Below are positions 40,124 to 49,488 of a stretch of DNA of 64,000 nt, one piece after another; the first letter of the stretch is position 1, and each line of letters begins with the position of its first letter. Position numbers and translations under genes: made by a program. Origin of the DNA: JAGPUQ01 sp947084925. Lineage in GTDB: Bacteria; Pseudomonadota; Gammaproteobacteria; Pseudomonadales; Porticoccaceae. The notes under the pieces are model-generated. The model saw nothing but the letters and a program-made list of their open reading frames with translations, searched no databases and was not told the DNA's origin. Where the stretch lies: positions 1 through 64,000 of the forward strand of contig CAMTUJ010000002.1 of the NCBI GenBank assembly GCA_947084925.1, in the 5' to 3' direction.

Positions 40124-41308
40124 ATGCCGGATCTGGAGCAGTTCAGACGGGAAACCCGCGCCTGGCTCGAAACCAACTGTCCGCTCTCGCAGCGCGAGAC
40201 GGTGGTCGAGTTCGAGGATCGCTGCTGGGGCGGCACCCAGTGGAAGTTCGTCAGCGACGACCAGAAACGCTGGCTCGAAGTCATGGCGGCGCGCGGCTGG
40301 ACCGCGCCCGACTGGCCGGCCGAATACGGCGGCGGCGGGCTCAACAAGGAAGAGACCAAGATCCTCCGCGAGGAGATGAACCGCATCAACGCGCGGCTGC
40401 CGCTGTTCAGCATGGGCCTCTCCATGATCGGCCCGGCACTGCTCAAATACGGCTCCGAGGCGCTCAAGCGCCAGCACATCCGCAACATCGTCGAAGGCCG
40501 CATCTGGTGGTGCCAGGGCTACAGCGAGCCCAACTTCGGCTCCGACCTGGCCGGACTCCAGACCCGCTGCGAGGACAGGGGCGATCACTTCATCGTCAAC
40601 GGCCAGAAGGTGTGGACCTCCTACGCCGACCGCGCCGACTGGATGTTCTGCCTCGTGCGCACCGATCCCGCCGCGGTCAAACACGCCGGCATCAGCCTGG
40701 TGCTGTTCGACATGAACACCCCGGGGGTGACCACCCGGCCGATCCGGCTGATCTCCGGCAAGTCGCCGTTCTGCGAAACCTTTCTGGACGATGTCCGGGT
40801 CGAGAAAGATCAACTGGTCGGCACCCTCAACAAGGGCTGGGAGCTCGCCACCTATCTGCTCACCCATGAGCGCGAGATGATCGGCAGTATCGGGCAGGGC
40901 AACGCGGGCGCCAAAAATCTCCACGACCATGCCGTGGAACAGATCGGCCTCGCGGGCGGCGAACTGGCCGACAGCGCGCTGCGCACCGACATCGCGCGCT
41001 GGGAGATGGACAACCGCGCCTTTGAACTCACCGCCGAGCGCATCACCGACGAAGCCACCGCGGGGCAGGGTGTGGGCGCCGCGTCTTCGATGCTCAAGTA
41101 CACCGGCACCGAGATCAACAAGCGCCGCCACGAGCTGCTGGTGAGCATTCACGGCCAGCGCGCCCTGGCCTGGGAGGGCGACGCCTACGAGCACGGCCTG
41201 ATGGCCACCCAGTGGCTGCGCACCAAGGGCAACTCCATCGAGGGCGGTACCTCGGAAATCCAGCTCAACATCATCGCCAAGCGCATTCTCGGCTTGGGCA
41301 AGGAATAA
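40124..41308 (+). CDS. Acyl-CoA dehydrogenase, larger subunit
   Basis: A 394-residue flavoprotein of the acyl-CoA dehydrogenase family. AARGWTAPDWPAEYGGGGL, the FAD/substrate motif YSEPNFGSDLAGLQTR, NGQKVWTSYADRADWMFCLVRT and the C-terminal GGTSEIQLNIIAKRILG are all present; HEREMIG may supply the catalytic Glu. GGGGGG lies upstream of the ATG at 40124. With the next gene, 11 bases downstream, it probably forms a heteromeric enzyme of the FadE type known from steroid and other bulky acyl-CoA breakdown. Confidence 0.88.
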   Translation: MPDLEQFRRETRAWLETNCPLSQRETVVEFEDRCWGGTQWKFVSDDQKRWLEVMAARGWTAPDWPAEYGGGGLNKEETKILREEMNRINARLPLFSMGLSMIGPALLKYGSEALKRQHIRNIVEGRIWWCQGYSEPNFGSDLAGLQTRCEDRGDHFIVNGQKVWTSYADRADWMFCLVRTDPAAVKHAGISLVLFDMNTPGVTTRPIRLISGKSPFCETFLDDVRVEKDQLVGTLNKGWELATYLLTHEREMIGSIGQGNAGAKNLHDHAVEQIGLAGGELADSALRTDIARWEMDNRAFELTAERITDEATAGQGVGAASSMLKYTGTEINKRRHELLVSIHGQRALAWEGDAYEHGLMATQWLRTKGNSIEGGTSEIQLNIIAKRILGLGKE

Positions 41309-41319
41309 GGGCGATCGCC

Positions 41320-42459
41320 ATGGCGCTGGTACTCAACGAAGAACAACGCATGCTGAAGGACGCGGCGCGGGATTTCCTGTCCGAACACGCGCCGGTGTCG
41401 CAACTGCGGCAACTGCGCGACGGTCGCGATGCGCTGGGCTACAGCCGCGCCACCTGGCAGCAGATGGTCGATCTGGGCTGGTCCGGCATTCTGGTGCCCG
41501 AAGCCCAGGGCGGACTCGATTTCGGTCATGTGGGCATGGGCCAGATCATGGAGCAGAGCGGCCGCACCCTCACCGCCTCGCCGCTGTTTGCCACCGCCGT
41601 GATGGGCGTGTCCGCCATTGTGCAAGCGGGCTCGCTCGCGCAACGCAATGCGCTGTTGCCGGCCATCGTCGCGGGCGAACTCCAGCTCGCGCCGGCCCTC
41701 GATGAGGGCCCGCATCACGCGCCCCGCCAAGTGCGTACCCGACTGGAAGCGCGCGGCGACGGCTGCGTGCTCAACGGCGAAAAACAGTTTGTCCCGGACG
41801 GCCACAGCGCCGACCAGTTGATCGTGTCGGCGCGCAGCGCCGGCGCGGATGCCGATCGCGACGGCATCAGCCTGGTGCTGGTGGAGCGCACCGCGCCCGG
41901 CGTGACGGTGGAACGGGTCGTCATGGCCGACAGCCGCAACAGCGCCATGGTCCGTTTTGACAATGTCGCGCTGCCGCGCGCGGCCCTGCTGGGCAATCCC
42001 GGCACCGCAAGCGCGGTGATCGAGCGCCTCAGCGAGATCGGCAACGCGCATCTGGCGGCCGAGTTGCTGGGGCTGTCCCTGGAAGCCTGCGAACAGACCG
42101 TGGCCTATCTCAACACGCGCAAGCAGTTCGGCGTGCTGATCGGCTCCTATCAGGGACTGCAACACCGCGCCGCGCACCTGTTCAGCGAAATCGAACTGCT
42201 CAAGTCGCTGGTCATCAAGACGCTGCAGGCGCTGGATGCCGGCAGCGCCGAGGTGGCGGTGCTGGCGAGTCTCGCCAAGGCCAAGGCCGGTGAAGTCGCG
42301 ACGCTCGCCACCAACGAAGCGGTCCAGCTCCATGGCGGTGTGGGCATGACGGATGAACTGGATATCGGCTTTTTCATGAAACGGGCGCGGGTCGCGGAGC
42401 ATCTGTACGGCGACCACCGCTACCACCTGCGCCGCTTCGCCACCTTGTCCGGGTACTGA
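41320..42459 (+). CDS. Acyl-CoA dehydrogenase, second subunit
   Basis: A 379-residue acyl-CoA dehydrogenase-like protein, more diverged than its neighbour. It keeps LGWSGILVPEAQGGLDFG, a middle beta domain with LNGEKQFVPDGHSADQLIVSAR, and YLNTRKQFGVLIGSYQGLQHRAAHLF and LHGGVGMTDELDIGF, but lacks the canonical SEPxxGSD motif and the C-terminal GTSEIQ segment. This is the pattern of the partner subunit in heteromeric acyl-CoA dehydrogenases. The start at 41320 follows the previous stop directly. Confidence 0.85.
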   Translation: MALVLNEEQRMLKDAARDFLSEHAPVSQLRQLRDGRDALGYSRATWQQMVDLGWSGILVPEAQGGLDFGHVGMGQIMEQSGRTLTASPLFATAVMGVSAIVQAGSLAQRNALLPAIVAGELQLAPALDEGPHHAPRQVRTRLEARGDGCVLNGEKQFVPDGHSADQLIVSARSAGADADRDGISLVLVERTAPGVTVERVVMADSRNSAMVRFDNVALPRAALLGNPGTASAVIERLSEIGNAHLAAELLGLSLEACEQTVAYLNTRKQFGVLIGSYQGLQHRAAHLFSEIELLKSLVIKTLQALDAGSAEVAVLASLAKAKAGEVATLATNEAVQLHGGVGMTDELDIGFFMKRARVAEHLYGDHRYHLRRFATLSGY

Positions 42460-42510
42460 CCCGCGCCATTCACGCTCCGCTCGCAGCCACCACACCTTGA
42501 GGAAAACCGC

Positions 42511-42975
42511 ATGACCATCCGTATCGACACCGCGAATCTTGCCGCCTGCATCGGCCAGGATGCCGGCACTTCCGAGTGGTTCACCATCGATCAGCAGCGC
42601 GTCAACGATTTCGCCGATGTCACCCTGGACCACCAGTTCATCCATGTGGACCCGGTAAGGGCGGCCCAGGGGCCGTTCGGCACCACCATCGCCCACGGCT
42701 TTCTCACCCTGTCAATGCTGGCGTATTTTCTCCAGAACGGCATCGGCGTCGATGTCCCGAACCGCACCATGGGCGTCAACTACGGTTTCGACAAAGTGCG
42801 CTTCCTGCAGCCCGTCAAGGTCGGCAGCCGGATTCGCGCCAAGGCCGTGGTGCTGGAAGCGGCGGAAAAAAATCCGGGGCAGTTCCTGTTCAAACTGGAC
42901 ATCACGGTGGAAATCGAGGGCCAGGACAAGCCCGCCATCAAGGCCGAGTGGCTCAGCATGATCTTCACCCGCTGA
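42511..42975 (+). CDS. MaoC-family enoyl-CoA hydratase
   Basis: A 154-residue hot-dog hydratase. The active-site pair is visible in DVTLDHQFIHVDPVRA (Asp and His) near residue 39-54, followed by GTTIAHGFLTLSMLAYFL with the conserved GxxxAHG. MaoC-type hydratases give (R)-3-hydroxyacyl-CoA. A TTGAGGAAAA ribosome site precedes the ATG. It sits between the dehydrogenase pair and an SDR that could oxidise the product. Confidence 0.92.
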   Translation: MTIRIDTANLAACIGQDAGTSEWFTIDQQRVNDFADVTLDHQFIHVDPVRAAQGPFGTTIAHGFLTLSMLAYFLQNGIGVDVPNRTMGVNYGFDKVRFLQPVKVGSRIRAKAVVLEAAEKNPGQFLFKLDITVEIEGQDKPAIKAEWLSMIFTR

Positions 42976-43012
42976 GCGCGGTCACCCAATCCGACTGACG
43001 GAGACAACGACA

Positions 43013-43933
43013 ATGACGATACGATTCGATGGCCGGGTGGCGATTGTCACCGGCGCCGGCAACGGTCTCGGCCGCTCGCACGCGCTGGCGCTCGCCGCGC
43101 GCGGCGCCAAGGTGGTGGTGAACGATCTCGGCGGCGCCCGCGACGGCACCGGCAGTTCCAGCGCGGCGGCGCAGGAAGTGGTCAAGCAGATCAAGGCCAA
43201 GGGCGGCGAAGCCATTGCCAATGGCGCCAATGTCGCCGATTTCGAGCAGGTGCAGGCCATGGTCAAGGACGCGATGACGGCCTGGGGCCGCGTCGACATC
43301 CTCATCAACAACGCCGGCATCCTGCGCGACAAGTCGTTTTCCAAAATGGACATGGCCGATTTCAAACTGGTGATGGACGTGCACCTGATGGGCGCGGCCT
43401 ATTGCTGCAAGGCCGTGTGGGAAATCATGAAGGAGCAGACCTACGGCCGCATCGTGATGACCTCGTCTTCGAGCGGGCTGAACGGCAACTTCGGCCAGTC
43501 CAACTACAGCGCCGCCAAGCTCGCCGTCGTCGGCCTGATGAACAGCCTGGCCCAGGAAGGCGAAAAATATAATGTGCGGGTCAATTCGCTCGCGCCCGCC
43601 GCGCTGACGCGCATGACCGAAGACATCATTCCCGATCCTCGCGCGGCGGCCGTGATGCAGCCCGAACCGGTGAGCGCCGGGGTGCTCGCGCTGTGCGCCG
43701 AGGATGCGCCCAACAAGTTCATCCTGTGCGCGGGTGCCGGCGGCTACGCCAGCGCCCATCTGTATGAAACCCGGGGTATTTACCTGCCGGTTGAGCAGCA
43801 GACACCGGAAGCCGTGGTGGAAAACTGGGCGCGACTCGACGATCCCAAGGGCGAGGAGCGGCTTTCCGGCGCCCTCAAGCAGACCGAGAAGTTCATCGGC
43901 TATGCGCTTGCCGCGCAGACATCCAAACCCTGA
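43013..43933 (+). CDS. SDR-family 3-hydroxyacyl-CoA dehydrogenase-like
   Basis: A 306-residue short-chain dehydrogenase of the MFE-2/HSD17B4-like type. It has TGAGNGLGRSHALALAARGAKVVVNDLGG (residues about 13-41), NNAGILRD, SSSSGLNGNFGQSNYSAAK with catalytic Ser, Tyr and Lys, and a C-terminal tail typical of (R)-3-hydroxyacyl-CoA dehydrogenases. It follows MaoC and precedes a thiolase, so the four steps of a beta-oxidation turn are present. Confidence 0.9.
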   Translation: MTIRFDGRVAIVTGAGNGLGRSHALALAARGAKVVVNDLGGARDGTGSSSAAAQEVVKQIKAKGGEAIANGANVADFEQVQAMVKDAMTAWGRVDILINNAGILRDKSFSKMDMADFKLVMDVHLMGAAYCCKAVWEIMKEQTYGRIVMTSSSSGLNGNFGQSNYSAAKLAVVGLMNSLAQEGEKYNVRVNSLAPAALTRMTEDIIPDPRAAAVMQPEPVSAGVLALCAEDAPNKFILCAGAGGYASAHLYETRGIYLPVEQQTPEAVVENWARLDDPKGEERLSGALKQTEKFIGYALAAQTSKP

Positions 43934-43960
43934 ACCCGGGCCTCCCGGAGGAGCACTGAC

Positions 43961-45142
43961 ATGAGAGAAGCCGTAATCGTTTCATCCGCCCGCACCCCCA
44001 TCGGCAAAGCCTATCGGGGTCTGTTCAACGACACCAACGGCCCGAGCCTGGGCGCGATTGCCATCCGCGCCGCGGTGGAGCGCGCCAAGGTCGATCCCGC
44101 CGAGATCGACGACGTGATCATGGGCTCCGCGCTCAGTCAGGGCACCACGGGCTACAACATAGGCCGCTGTGCCGCCCTTGCCGCCGGCCTCCCGGTCACC
44201 GTGAGCGGCATGAGCATGGACCGCCAGTGTTCCTCCGGTCTCATGGCCATCGCCACCGCCGCCAAGCAGATCCTGCACGACGGCATGACGGTCGCGGTGG
44301 GCGCCGGCATGGAGTCCATCAGCCTGGTGCAGAACGAGCACCAGAATCGCTACCGCGCCCAGGATCCGAACCTGATCGCGCTGCACAAACACATCTACAT
44401 GCCCATGCTGGAAACGGCGGAAGTGGTCGCCAAGCGCTACAACATCAGCCGCGAGCGCCAGGACGAGTACGGCCTGCAATCGCAGCAGCGCACCGCCGCC
44501 GCGCAGCGCGCCGGCCTCTTCGCCGACGAGATCGTCCCGGTCACCGCCAACGTGCGGCTGGTGGACAAGGCGACCGGCAAGGAAGCCATCGACATCCGCA
44601 CCCTCAGCAACGACGAGGGCAACCGCGCCGACACCACGGCGGCGGGACTGGCCGCGCTCAGGCCCGTGTTCGAGGGCGGCGTGATCACCGCCGGCAACTC
44701 CAGCCAGTTGTCCGATGGCGCCGCCGCCTGCGTGCTGATGGAACGCAAGACCGCCGAACAGCGCGGACTGCAACCGCTCGGCCTCTACCGCGGCATCGCG
44801 GTGGCCGGCTGCGAACCCGATGAAATGGGTATCGGCCCGGTGTTCGCGATTCCCAAACTGCTCAAGCAGCACGGTCTCAAAATCGACGACATCGGTGTGT
44901 GGGAGCTCAACGAAGCCTTTGCCGTGCAGGTGATCTACTGCCGCGACAAACTCGGCATTCCCGACGAGCGCCTCAACATCAACGGCGGTGCCATCTCCAT
45001 CGGCCATCCCTACGGCATGAGCGGTGCCCGCATGGTCGGCCACGCATTGCGCGAAGGCAAACGCCGCGGCGAGAAATACGTCGTCATCACCATGTGTGTG
45101 GGCGGCGGCATGGGCGCGGCGGGGTTGTTCGAAGTGCTCTGA
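43961..45142 (+). CDS. Acetyl-CoA acyltransferase (thiolase)
   Basis: A 393-residue thiolase. The nucleophile Cys lies in MDRQCSSGLMAIATAAKQI near residue 90, the base His in GGAISIGHPYGMSGARMVGH, and the second Cys in CVGGGMGAAGLFEVL at the C-terminus; NEAFAVQ is also intact. It closes the beta-oxidation operon and is followed by a terminator. Thiolytic direction is inferred from its neighbours. Confidence 0.93.
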   Translation: MREAVIVSSARTPIGKAYRGLFNDTNGPSLGAIAIRAAVERAKVDPAEIDDVIMGSALSQGTTGYNIGRCAALAAGLPVTVSGMSMDRQCSSGLMAIATAAKQILHDGMTVAVGAGMESISLVQNEHQNRYRAQDPNLIALHKHIYMPMLETAEVVAKRYNISRERQDEYGLQSQQRTAAAQRAGLFADEIVPVTANVRLVDKATGKEAIDIRTLSNDEGNRADTTAAGLAALRPVFEGGVITAGNSSQLSDGAAACVLMERKTAEQRGLQPLGLYRGIAVAGCEPDEMGIGPVFAIPKLLKQHGLKIDDIGVWELNEAFAVQVIYCRDKLGIPDERLNINGGAISIGHPYGMSGARMVGHALREGKRRGEKYVVITMCVGGGMGAAGLFEVL

Positions 45143-45179
45143 CGGGATTTGCCGCGACCGCGCAATGGCGGTGTGTGAT

Positions 45180-45207
45180 GGGGGGTGCCTGGGCATCCCC
45201 TTTTTTT
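45180..45207 (+). terminator. Rho-independent terminator after the thiolase
   Basis: An 8-9 bp stem (45181-45189 with 45192-45200, one G-T pair, tiny loop) is followed by seven T residues at 45201-45207. Confidence 0.82.
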
Positions 45208-45439
45208 CGGGTCTTTCCCGATCATGGTGGGTACTTTGGCCTGATCGCCGATGAGAGATATACAGCCGCACAGACAGATAGTGGGCATCGTCAAGCCATG
45301 GAAGGTGACCGGAGCGGAGGTCGCGCTGGCTGACGATGAAATGGCAGTGACCGTGGCGCACGGCAGCAGGCTTCACGGCGCTGAGGAAAGCGTCGGCGGT
45401 CGGTTACCATGGCCGCAACCCCGGATTCGCGAGATCCCA

Positions 45440-46363
45440 GTGCCGACGTCGCACCACCATCACGGCCCGGTCCTCAACCATCACCGGCATTCGGCCGACC
45501 GCGACGCGGCCAGGGCGATCGGCTTTGCGTTCTGGCTCAATTTCAGTTTTGCGATCATCGAATTCATCGGCGGCCACTGGGCCGGCAGTACCGCGATCAT
45601 GGCCAACGCCGTGCATGATTTCGGCGACAGCCTGGCGATCGGTTTCGGCTGGGGCATGAGCCACCTCGCCGGGCGGCGCGCCAGCGAGACGTTCAGTTAC
45701 GGCTTCGGGCGTCTGTCGTTGTTTGGCGCCCTGGTCAATGGACTCATTCTGGTGGTGGGTTCGGCCTGGGTGTTGTGGCAGGCGGTGCCGCGCCTCGGCG
45801 CGCCGGTGATGCCCCACGCGCCGGGCATGGTGGCGCTGGCAGTACTGGGCGTGACGGTCAACGGCATCGCCGCCTGGCGGCTGGCGGGCGGCACGACACT
45901 CAACGAACGCATGCTGAACTGGCACTTGCTGGAGGACGTGCTCGGCTGGGCGGTGGTGCTGGTGGCGGGGGCGGCGCTGCTGGTGGTCGACTGGCCGATT
46001 CTGGACCCGCTGCTGTCGATCGCGTTGACGGGACTGATCCTCTTCAATGTGGCGCGCAATCTGGCCAAGACCGGGCGGCTGTTCTTTCAGGCCAGTCCGG
46101 ATACCGTCCTGGTGCGGGAGGTAACGGCGAAACTCCGGGCCGTGGAGCATGTGGTGGATCTGCACCATCTGCACCTGTGGTCGCTGGACGGCGAGCGCCA
46201 TGTGCTGACGGTGCATCTGGATATCGACGAACCCATCACCAACGCGGTGCAGCAGCGCATCAAGGAAGCGGTAGCAGCCGCCTTGGTGCCTTATCGCTTT
46301 GCCCACACCACCATCGAGATCGAGCAGGCCGAGGAACTCTGCCGGGATACGCAGGCATTTTAG
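45440..46363 (+). CDS. Cation diffusion facilitator (zinc-type) exporter
   Basis: A 307-residue inner-membrane antiporter that pumps Zn(II) or similar ions out of the cytosol. The His-rich start (PTSHHHHGPVLNHHRHS) is followed by six helices with the two HxxxD zinc sites: NAVHDFGDS in helix 2 and HLLEDVLGW in helix 5. The C-terminal domain has VVDLHHLHLWSLDGERHVLTVHLDI. I start at the GTG at 45440; an earlier ATG at 45341 is possible. It converges on a zinc ABC transporter gene. Confidence 0.87.
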   Translation: MPTSHHHHGPVLNHHRHSADRDAARAIGFAFWLNFSFAIIEFIGGHWAGSTAIMANAVHDFGDSLAIGFGWGMSHLAGRRASETFSYGFGRLSLFGALVNGLILVVGSAWVLWQAVPRLGAPVMPHAPGMVALAVLGVTVNGIAAWRLAGGTTLNERMLNWHLLEDVLGWAVVLVAGAALLVVDWPILDPLLSIALTGLILFNVARNLAKTGRLFFQASPDTVLVREVTAKLRAVEHVVDLHHLHLWSLDGERHVLTVHLDIDEPITNAVQQRIKEAVAAALVPYRFAHTTIEIEQAEELCRDTQAF

Positions 46364-46390
46364 CCAGACACCGCAATTCCGGTGGCCCGT

Positions 46391-47140
46391 TCAACGGTGC
46401 TCGATTGTCGGTGCGGCTTTCCCGCCCAGGGTGGCCACGGCCACCAGTGCCAGCACGATGGCCGCGCCCGCCGGCAGATCGAACAGACCGGATGCCAGCA
46501 GCCCAAGTACATATCCCGCGCTGCCGACAGCGCCGGCCCGCACCAGTCGGCCGCCCGCCGCCAGTGCCGGCACGATCAGACTCGCGAACACCAGATACAC
46601 CCCCACCACCTGCACCGAGGCGGTGATGGTGAGCGCGAACAGCAGGTAAAAGCCCAGTGGCGAGACTTTCAGGTTCAGACCGAACCAGCCCACCAGCACG
46701 CCGGCCGTGACCAGTGCCAGCGGCAACAGGCCAGCCCAGGTGGTCCACAGAATCTGCCCCACGAGCAGCTCCTGCAGATGCTCGCTGGCGTGCGGGTCGT
46801 GGCTCATCAGCACGATGGCGGCGCAGGCCGCCGCCACGAAGCTGACGCCGATGACCGCCTCCAGGTGGGCCGGGTTTTTCTTTTCCATCCAGCGCAGGCA
46901 CAGCGCCCCGGCCAGCGCGGCAATCACCGCGCTGACCTGGGTGCGCCAGCCGTTGACCTCGAAACCGAGCGTGCTGGCGATCACGATGCCGAGCCCGGCG
47001 ATCTGGGCGATGGCCAGATCGATGAAGATGATTCCCCGGCGCAGCACCTCCATGCCCAGCGGCACATGGCTGGCCAGCACCAGCAGGCCGGCCGCCAGGG
47101 CCGGCAGCAGGATGCTGGGTTCAATGCCGCCCAAGGTCAC
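46391..47140 (-). CDS. ZnuB-like metal ABC transporter permease
   Basis: A 249-residue permease of the ZnuB/MntB family with about eight helices: LLPALAAGLLVLASHVPLGMEVLRRGIIFIDLAIAQIAGLG at the start and LLFALTITASVQVVGVYLVFASLIVPALAA later, including the GxxxxxxGxxxA pattern near DLAIAQ. It starts at a GTG overlapping the znuA stop (GTGA, 47137-47140). No ATP-binding gene accompanies it. It converges on the CDF exporter, 27 bases away. Confidence 0.87.
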   Translation of the reverse strand: MTLGGIEPSILLPALAAGLLVLASHVPLGMEVLRRGIIFIDLAIAQIAGLGIVIASTLGFEVNGWRTQVSAVIAALAGALCLRWMEKKNPAHLEAVIGVSFVAAACAAIVLMSHDPHASEHLQELLVGQILWTTWAGLLPLALVTAGVLVGWFGLNLKVSPLGFYLLFALTITASVQVVGVYLVFASLIVPALAAGGRLVRAGAVGSAGYVLGLLASGLFDLPAGAAIVLALVAVATLGGKAAPTIEHR

Positions 47141-48039
47141 GGCGCGGCCGGTTTGAGCCGGTTCAGGGTGTCGTCGAACAGGCCGAACAGATCCCCCGCG
47201 CCGGCCGAGCCGCCCACCGTGTAGGGCAGTTCCACCGCCGGAATGTTGGCCCGGCTGGCCAGCCATTCGGACGCCTTGGGCGATTCATAGGCGGCGCGCA
47301 GCACCATCCGCGCCGGCGTGGCCCTGAGGGTCTCCAGCAGTTCCGCGAGGTGGCTGGCGGTCGGCTCCATGCCGGGCTTCGGTTCGAGCTCCCCCACCAC
47401 CTGCAAACCCAGCCAGTCGGCGAGGTAACCCAGGTTCTTGTGATGGGCCACCACCGGGACGCCCCGGAGCCCGGTGGCCTGCTGCTCCCAGCGCGCGATG
47501 GCCGCCGACCAGCGGCTCTGGAAATCCGCATTGCGTTCGGCGTAGCGCGCGGCGTTGGCGGGGTCCAGTTCGCCAAGACGTTTGGTCAACCCGTCGGCCA
47601 CCCGCGCGATGTTGCGCGGGTCGAGGTGCAGGTGCGGGTTGCCGGCGGCGTGGATGTCGCCCATGGCGCGGTCGAGCGCCGCCGGGCGGTCGATGAGGCG
47701 CACGAAACGGGCGGCTTCGAAATAGCCCGGCCGGCCGGGCTGGATGTTGCCGTTGCCGGCCTCGCGGTGCAGCAGCGGCAGCCAGCCGCTTTCCAGCTCG
47801 GCGCCGGTGCAGACCAGCAGATCGGCGCGGCGGGCCTTGGCCAGCAACGAGGGCCGCGCCTGGATCCGATGCGGATCCTGCAGGGCGGTGGTGGCGGCAG
47901 AGACCTCGGCCAGGTCGCCGGCCAGCTCCTGGGTCAACGCCATCCACTCCGGTTCACAGGCGAGCACATCGAGCGCCGCCCGGGCGGCGGGCGCCGCCAG
48001 AACCGACGCGGCCAGAATGAAAGCAATCAAGGATTTCAT
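47137..48039 (-). CDS. ZnuA-like zinc-binding periplasmic protein
   Basis: A 300-residue solute-binding protein with a clear signal peptide (KSLIAFILAASVLAAPAARA, cleavage after ARA). Metal ligands of the cluster A-I family are visible: His in QDPHRI near residue 57, His in GNPHLHLDP near residue 135, His in VVAHHKN near residue 200, and an acidic residue near the C-terminus. It lacks the long His-rich loop of E. coli ZnuA. It overlaps the permease gene by four bases. Confidence 0.87.
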   Translation of the reverse strand: MKSLIAFILAASVLAAPAARAALDVLACEPEWMALTQELAGDLAEVSAATTALQDPHRIQARPSLLAKARRADLLVCTGAELESGWLPLLHREAGNGNIQPGRPGYFEAARFVRLIDRPAALDRAMGDIHAAGNPHLHLDPRNIARVADGLTKRLGELDPANAARYAERNADFQSRWSAAIARWEQQATGLRGVPVVAHHKNLGYLADWLGLQVVGELEPKPGMEPTASHLAELLETLRATPARMVLRAAYESPKASEWLASRANIPAVELPYTVGGSAGAGDLFGLFDDTLNRLKPAAP

Positions 48040-48051
48040 GGGGTGATTCCT

Positions 48052-49422
48052 TCAGAATTTGTGGGCGGCGTGGGGGCCGATGCTCAGGATGTATTGCAGG
48101 ATGATCTGGTTGTCCGGGTCATCCTGAAACGATTTATCCCGCGCGAACTGCAAGCGGAAACGGGAGAATTCCGACGGCGAGTAATCGGTCATCAGGCTCC
48201 AGCGGCTGGGATCAAAATCGGTGACATCGAAAAACGCCTGGTTGGCGCCCAAGTCCACCGAACCCGAATTCAGCCGGTCGTAACGGGTTCCGATGCGCCA
48301 GCGCGGCATGAACTGGTACACCGCCTGCGCGTAGCCGCCCGACTGGGCGCTGGCGTAGCGGTCCAGCAGGCCGGTGCAGGCACCGCCCGCCGCCGTGCCG
48401 TCCTCGCACAGCAGGTCGCCATCCTCCTCGCGGTCGAAATACTCCGCCGCGAAGATAAAATTGCGCTGGCGCGGGTTGCCGTTTGGCGACCATTTCCAGA
48501 CGAAGTCGGCGAGCCAGGTCTTCGAGGCGCCGGAGAAATTCGTCAGCGCCTCGAAGTCGTTGCGGTCGTCGAGGAAGGCCTCGCGCTCGCGGGGTGATGC
48601 GCGCAGGTAGGAGGCCCCGGCGCGCCAGGCGTGCGAAACGCCGACATCACCGCCGACATGGGCAAAGGCGGCCCAGGCAGCGGCGCCGTTCTTGTCCGCG
48701 CCGCCATCGGAGCCAGGGAAGAACTGCCCCTTGGCGACTTCCGCGCCCAACTCCAGGAACAGCTCGGTCGGCGCCAGCCAGCGCAGTTGCAGGCCGTCCT
48801 GCTTCAGGCCCCCGCCGAACAGCGCCGAGTACATCAGGTTGTTGTCGGCGAAATCCCAGAAGTGCGGGTGTTTTTCGTTCTGGTAGCCGATGCCCGACAG
48901 GAACCGGCCGCCCTTCACCGTGAACCCCTGGCCCAGGCGCAGGGTCTGAAACCAGGCTTCTTCGACCTCGACCTCCTCGTCGGCCACGGCCAGAATGAGC
49001 AGGCCGCGCGAGTAGGGATCGATGTTGGAGGCAAGCACCAGCTCGGTTTCGTTGAGCGTGAAGCCGCGCCCCTCGTCGGCGTGTCCGCCGGCCGGTATGA
49101 AACCGGTAATCGGCCGCTCGCCGCCGGCGCGGTCGAGGTAGGCGCCTTGCAGGATCAGCGACAGCTCGGGGTTGAAGGCGTTGGCCGCGGCGGGCGCCGG
49201 ACCGGTGTTGGCGGCGGCTTCCTGCTGCGCATGGTCGGCCTTGATTTCGGCCGTCTCCAGGCGATTCTCAAGGGCTTTCAGGCGTGCCGCGTAGTCGGCT
49301 TGGAGTACTTTGAATTTCTGATCGAATTCGGCCCGCAGGGCGTCGATGTCGGTGTCGGCGCGAGACGCCGCGGACCAGGGCAGGACAGCGGCGATTGCCA
49401 CCGCAACGATGGTTTTTTTCAT
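48052..49422 (-). CDS. Porin-like outer-membrane protein, zinc cluster
   Basis: A 456-residue outer-membrane barrel. A signal peptide (KKTIVAVAIAAVLPWSAASRA) is followed by a coiled coil (about residues 25-70, FDQKFKVLQADYAARLKALENRL), then amphipathic strands such as PELSLILQGAYLD and ITGFIPAG. The C-terminus ends in Phe (HAAHKF), as barrel proteins do. GGGAG precedes the ATG. It lies 12 bases before znuA, so a role in metal passage through the outer membrane is likely. The family match is by architecture only. Confidence 0.75.
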   Translation of the reverse strand: MKKTIVAVAIAAVLPWSAASRADTDIDALRAEFDQKFKVLQADYAARLKALENRLETAEIKADHAQQEAAANTGPAPAAANAFNPELSLILQGAYLDRAGGERPITGFIPAGGHADEGRGFTLNETELVLASNIDPYSRGLLILAVADEEVEVEEAWFQTLRLGQGFTVKGGRFLSGIGYQNEKHPHFWDFADNNLMYSALFGGGLKQDGLQLRWLAPTELFLELGAEVAKGQFFPGSDGGADKNGAAAWAAFAHVGGDVGVSHAWRAGASYLRASPREREAFLDDRNDFEALTNFSGASKTWLADFVWKWSPNGNPRQRNFIFAAEYFDREEDGDLLCEDGTAAGGACTGLLDRYASAQSGGYAQAVYQFMPRWRIGTRYDRLNSGSVDLGANQAFFDVTDFDPSRWSLMTDYSPSEFSRFRLQFARDKSFQDDPDNQIILQYILSIGPHAAHKF

Positions 49423-49488
49423 GGGATGCTCCCGTAACGACCAAGCGCCCGGCACTTGGGTGCCGGATCGCAGTAATGATGGGAAAAC

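Noticed and set aside
43982..45376. Long minus-strand open frame opposite the thiolase
   Set aside because: The thiolase is certain; the opposite frame has no family features.
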